Source: Neisseria mucosa
Lineage (GTDB): Bacteria > Pseudomonadota > Gammaproteobacteria > Burkholderiales > Neisseriaceae
Length of the DNA: 64,000 bases
NCBI RefSeq assembly: GCF_013267835.1
Contig: NZ_CP053939.1
Coordinates: forward strand, 1,488,001 to 1,552,000
Reading direction: 5' to 3'
Below the pieces are notes generated by a model. The model ran no database searches and was not told the origin of the DNA. It worked only from the letters and a program-made list of their open reading frames with translations. Both the position numbers and the translations under genes were made by a program. Positions 59,220 to 64,000 of this stretch are shown here, piece after piece; the first letter of the stretch is position 1; the number at the start of each line of letters is the position of its first letter.

Positions 59220-59654
59220 TTAACGTTTGGTTTTGGTTTGGCATTCGCCGCATACGCCGTACATATACAGCGCGTGATCGACGATGCGGTAGCCGTTTTC
59301 TTCGGCGATTTTGTCTTGCAGCGCTTCGATTTCCGGATTGTGGAATTCGGTTACTTCGCCGCATTTCACGCAAACGATGTGGTCGTGATGATCGCCTTTG
59401 TCCAATTCGTAAACCGCTTTACCGGTTTCAAAATGGTGGCGTTGCAAAATGCCGGCCTGTTCAAACTGGGTCAGCACACGGTAAATCGTCGCCACGCCGA
59501 TTTCCACGCCCTCTTCCAACAGGATGCGGTACACATCTTCCGCACTCAAATGCTCCTCGGCATGAGTCTCGAACAAGTCCAAAATTTTCAAACGCGGACC
59601 CGTAACTTTCAAACCACTGTCTTTCAATTGCGCAATGTTGCTGAATTTTTCCAT
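59220..59654 (-). CDS. fur: Ferric uptake regulator Fur
   Basis: A 144-aa iron-responsive repressor. The DNA-binding domain has [58 protein letters not shown]. Metal sites follow in [24 protein letters not shown] and a C-terminal CGEC. The start is set at ATG 59654 ([10 protein letters not shown]), matching neisserial Fur; the frame extends further upstream without support. It is divergent from bamE, with about 210 bases between the starts, in which a TATAAT (59687-59692) is visible. Confidence 0.97.
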   Translation of the reverse strand: MEKFSNIAQLKDSGLKVTGPRLKILDLFETHAEEHLSAEDVYRILLEEGVEIGVATIYRVLTQFEQAGILQRHHFETGKAVYELDKGDHHDHIVCVKCGEVTEFHNPEIEALQDKIAEENGYRIVDHALYMYGVCGECQTKTKR

Positions 59655-59868
59655 AATATTCAATATCCCTGTAAGGTAATAACCGTTATAATACGCACTT
59701 TCCGCCCGTTTGCCCACTATTGGGCCGTTAAAGGGCGGCAATCTGCCGCCGGTCTTGCAATTGAAAATCGGCGAAAAGAAAAATTAAGAAGATGATTATC
59801 GTTTGCTTTTTAAAAATATTCAAGCGATGATAAACATCTTTTCCGAAATGACACAGAAAGGTAAGCCC

Positions 59869-60264
59869 GTGAATAAAGCCTTATGCCTTGCCATCGCCGC
59901 TATTTTAGGTCTGGCCTCATGCAGTGCCGAGCGCGTATCCAACTTTCCATCCTACAAACTCAAAATCATTCAAGGTAACGAGCTCAATCCTCGCGCCGTG
60001 GTTTCCCTGCGCCAAGGTATGACCCGCGACCAAGTCCAACTGCTGCTCGGTACGCCGCTCCTGCGCGACGCCTTCCATGCCGACCGCTGGGATTACACTT
60101 TCAACACCAGCCGCAACGGCATCATCAAAGAACAAAGCAACCTGACCCTGTACTTTGAAAACGACGTCCTCGCACGCGCCGAAGGCGATGCCATTCAAAA
60201 ATCCATCGAAGCAGTTCAAGCCGGACAAAACATCGTTCCGACCACCGAAACCAAGCCGAAATAA
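59869..60264 (+). CDS. bamE: Outer-membrane assembly lipoprotein BamE
   Basis: A 131-aa lipoprotein subunit of the BAM complex that inserts beta-barrel proteins. The signal peptide ends with LASC (Cys18). The BamE/SmpA domain reads LRQGMTRDQVQLLLGTPLLRDAFHADRWDYTF, typical of the family. The start is the GTG at 59869, preceded by AAAGG; in-frame ATGs upstream at 59803 and 59848 would push the signal peptide inward and are not favoured. dapB follows after nine bases, so the two are probably co-transcribed. Confidence 0.92.
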   Translation: MNKALCLAIAAILGLASCSAERVSNFPSYKLKIIQGNELNPRAVVSLRQGMTRDQVQLLLGTPLLRDAFHADRWDYTFNTSRNGIIKEQSNLTLYFENDVLARAEGDAIQKSIEAVQAGQNIVPTTETKPK

Positions 60265-61083
<819 letters not shown>

Positions 61084-61111
61084 ACCCGCATTATCAGGTT
61101 TCATCCCTGAC

Positions 61112-61152
61112 AAGGCCGTCTGAAAGCACAACGTCGATTTTCAGACGGCCTT
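61112..61152. terminator. DUS-pair terminator after dapB
   Basis: AAGGCCGTCTGAAA (61112-61125) pairs with TTTCAGACGGCCTT (61139-61152). Confidence 0.8.
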
Positions 61153-61172
61153 ATTAAAAAGAAAGCCCCACC

Positions 61173-62060
61173 ATGTCCTATCAACAAATTACCATCAACG
61201 TCAACGATGCCGTCGCCGAACGCCTTGCCGACGCGCTGATGGAACACGGCGCATTGTCCGCCGCCATTGAAGATGCCTACGCCGGTACAGAAAACGAGCA
61301 GGCCATTTTCGGCGAGCCGGGCATGCCGACCGAGCAAATCTGGCAACAAAGCAAAGTCATCGCCCTTTTCGGCGAAAGCGACGACGCCGCTTCCATTATC
61401 GAAGCCGCCGCGCAGGAATGCGGTTTGAACGATTTGAAATACACCGGCGAAATCCTTGAAGATCAAGACTGGGTACGCCTGACCCAAGCGCAATTCGACC
61501 CGATTCAAATTTCCGACCGCCTGTGGATTACCCCGTCTTGGCACGAAGCGCCCAACGGCAACGCCGTCAACCTGCAACTCGACCCGGGCCTTGCCTTCGG
61601 CACCGGCAGCCATCCGACCACCCGCCTCTGCCTCAAATGGCTCGACACGCAGCTCAAAGGCGGAGAAAGCGTATTGGACTACGGCTGCGGCTCCGGCATT
61701 TTGGCCATTGCCGCCCTCAAACTCGGCGCAGGCTCCGCCATCGGCGTAGACATTGACGAACAAGCCATCCGCGCCAGCAAAGACAATGCCGCGCAAAACA
61801 ACGTCGACGCGCAGTTCTACCTGCCGGACGGCCTGCCGCAAGGCCAATTTGATGTCGTTGTCGCCAACATTCTGGCCAACCCGCTGCGTATGCTCGGCGA
61901 AATGCTTGCCGCACGCACCAAACAAGGCGGCCGCATTGTCTTGTCCGGCCTTTTGGACGAACAAGTCGAAGAACTCAGCGGCATTTACAGCCAATGGTTC
62001 GACATCGAGCCTGCCGAAATCGAAGAAGGCTGGGCGCGATTGAGCGGCGTCAAACGCTAA
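61173..62060 (+). CDS. prmA: Ribosomal protein L11 methyltransferase
   Basis: A 295-aa SAM-dependent enzyme that trimethylates ribosomal protein L11. An N-terminal substrate-recognition domain (SYQQITINVNDAVAERLADALMEHGALSAAIEDA) is followed by the methyltransferase fold with DPGLAFGTGSHPTTRLCLKWL, SAM motif VLDYGCGSGILAIAALKLGAG and the NPPY-like motif VVANILANPLRML. RBS AAAGAAAG precedes the ATG. Length and motifs match the family. Confidence 0.96.
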   Translation: MSYQQITINVNDAVAERLADALMEHGALSAAIEDAYAGTENEQAIFGEPGMPTEQIWQQSKVIALFGESDDAASIIEAAAQECGLNDLKYTGEILEDQDWVRLTQAQFDPIQISDRLWITPSWHEAPNGNAVNLQLDPGLAFGTGSHPTTRLCLKWLDTQLKGGESVLDYGCGSGILAIAALKLGAGSAIGVDIDEQAIRASKDNAAQNNVDAQFYLPDGLPQGQFDVVVANILANPLRMLGEMLAARTKQGGRIVLSGLLDEQVEELSGIYSQWFDIEPAEIEEGWARLSGVKR

Positions 62061-62076
62061 AGCTGTTTTCCGATAC

Positions 62077-62115
62077 AAAGGCCGTCTGAAATTTAAGCTT
62101 TCAGACGGCCTTTTT
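62077..62115. terminator. DUS-pair terminator after prmA
   Basis: AAAGGCCGTCTGAAA (62077-62091) pairs with TTTCAGACGGCCTTT (62099-62113), followed by TT. Confidence 0.88.
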
Positions 62116-62203
62116 GTACTTAAAACGCTGAATATTCCAGCAAAATCAGGTATAATTGCCTATTATTTTGACCTTTCGGAACACATCCGCCGCGCCCGTT
62201 TGA

Positions 62204-64000
<1,797 letters not shown>

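Overview
The window is chromosomal DNA of a Neisseria species, most likely a commensal of the subflava/flavescens/mucosa/sicca kind. The 10-mer DNA uptake sequence GCCGTCTGAA occurs dozens of times, mostly in the AGGCCGTCTGAA form (AG-DUS dialect of several commensals) and not the ATGCCGTCTGAA form typical of meningococcus and gonococcus. The housekeeping proteins (BamE, NadR/FarR, cytochrome c4, GyrB, MnmE) also look neisserial. No rRNA, tRNA, IS element, prophage or CRISPR array was seen.

Layout. (1) 1-1059: 3' part of ribD. (2) 1610-18324: a 17-kb one-direction polysaccharide locus: nucleotide-sugar dehydrogenase, Wzx flippase, Wzy polymerase, two GT4 glycosyltransferases, phosphoglycosyl transferase, ATP-grasp ligase, HAD protein, sugar N-formyltransferase, PglC-like aminotransferase, PglD-like dehydratase, then Wza, Wzb and Wzc. 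It joins amino-sugar genes of the neisserial pgl (protein O-glycosylation) type to a complete Wzx/Wzy-Wza-Wzb-Wzc assembly and export set, unlike the ABC-transporter capsules of pathogenic Neisseria. (3) 18460-22000: gpsA, a ZapB-like coiled-coil gene, zapA, 6S RNA, rplM-rpsI, a thioredoxin-like gene. (4) 22304-32900: nadR/farR with hpaC, an AT-rich foreign-looking reductase gene, murU, rarD, tsaD, System II cytochrome c maturation (ccsA-resB), cytochrome c4, engB and two small overlapping genes. (5) 32994-35169: a divergent LysR/hydrolase pair carrying two perfect Haemophilus uptake signals, so probably imported from Pasteurellaceae. (6) 35264-53455: dnaE, an NhaP2-type antiporter, a His-rich protein, an EVE-like protein with an MscS channel, a glycosyltransferase-like gene, prlC, hemJ-like, CYTH, ubiG, a lipoprotein cytochrome c, GIY-YIG/LysR/oxidoreductase genes, mnmE. 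(7) 53540-54217: three tandem paralogous peptide genes of 34-37 codons, absent from ordinary ORF calls, each reading as a signal peptide followed by a 12-13 residue tail, with a 21-bp direct-repeat operator candidate upstream. (8) 54485-64000: rmuC, a GT8 glycosyltransferase, dapD, aat, fur, bamE, dapB, prmA and the 5' part of gyrB.

How the genes work together. The dehydratase, aminotransferase and acyl- or formyl-transfer enzymes would make a modified 4-amino-4,6-dideoxy-HexNAc. The phosphoglycosyl transferase would place it on undecaprenyl phosphate, the GT4 enzymes would extend it, Wzx would flip it, Wzy would polymerise it, and Wza/Wzb/Wzc would control export. The cytochrome c genes group with their maturation factors, and dapB/dapD supply diaminopimelate. 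Inverted DUS pairs between genes double as intrinsic terminators almost everywhere.

All calls come from reading the sequence and translations. No database search was run, so statements about family or donor are recognition and inference.
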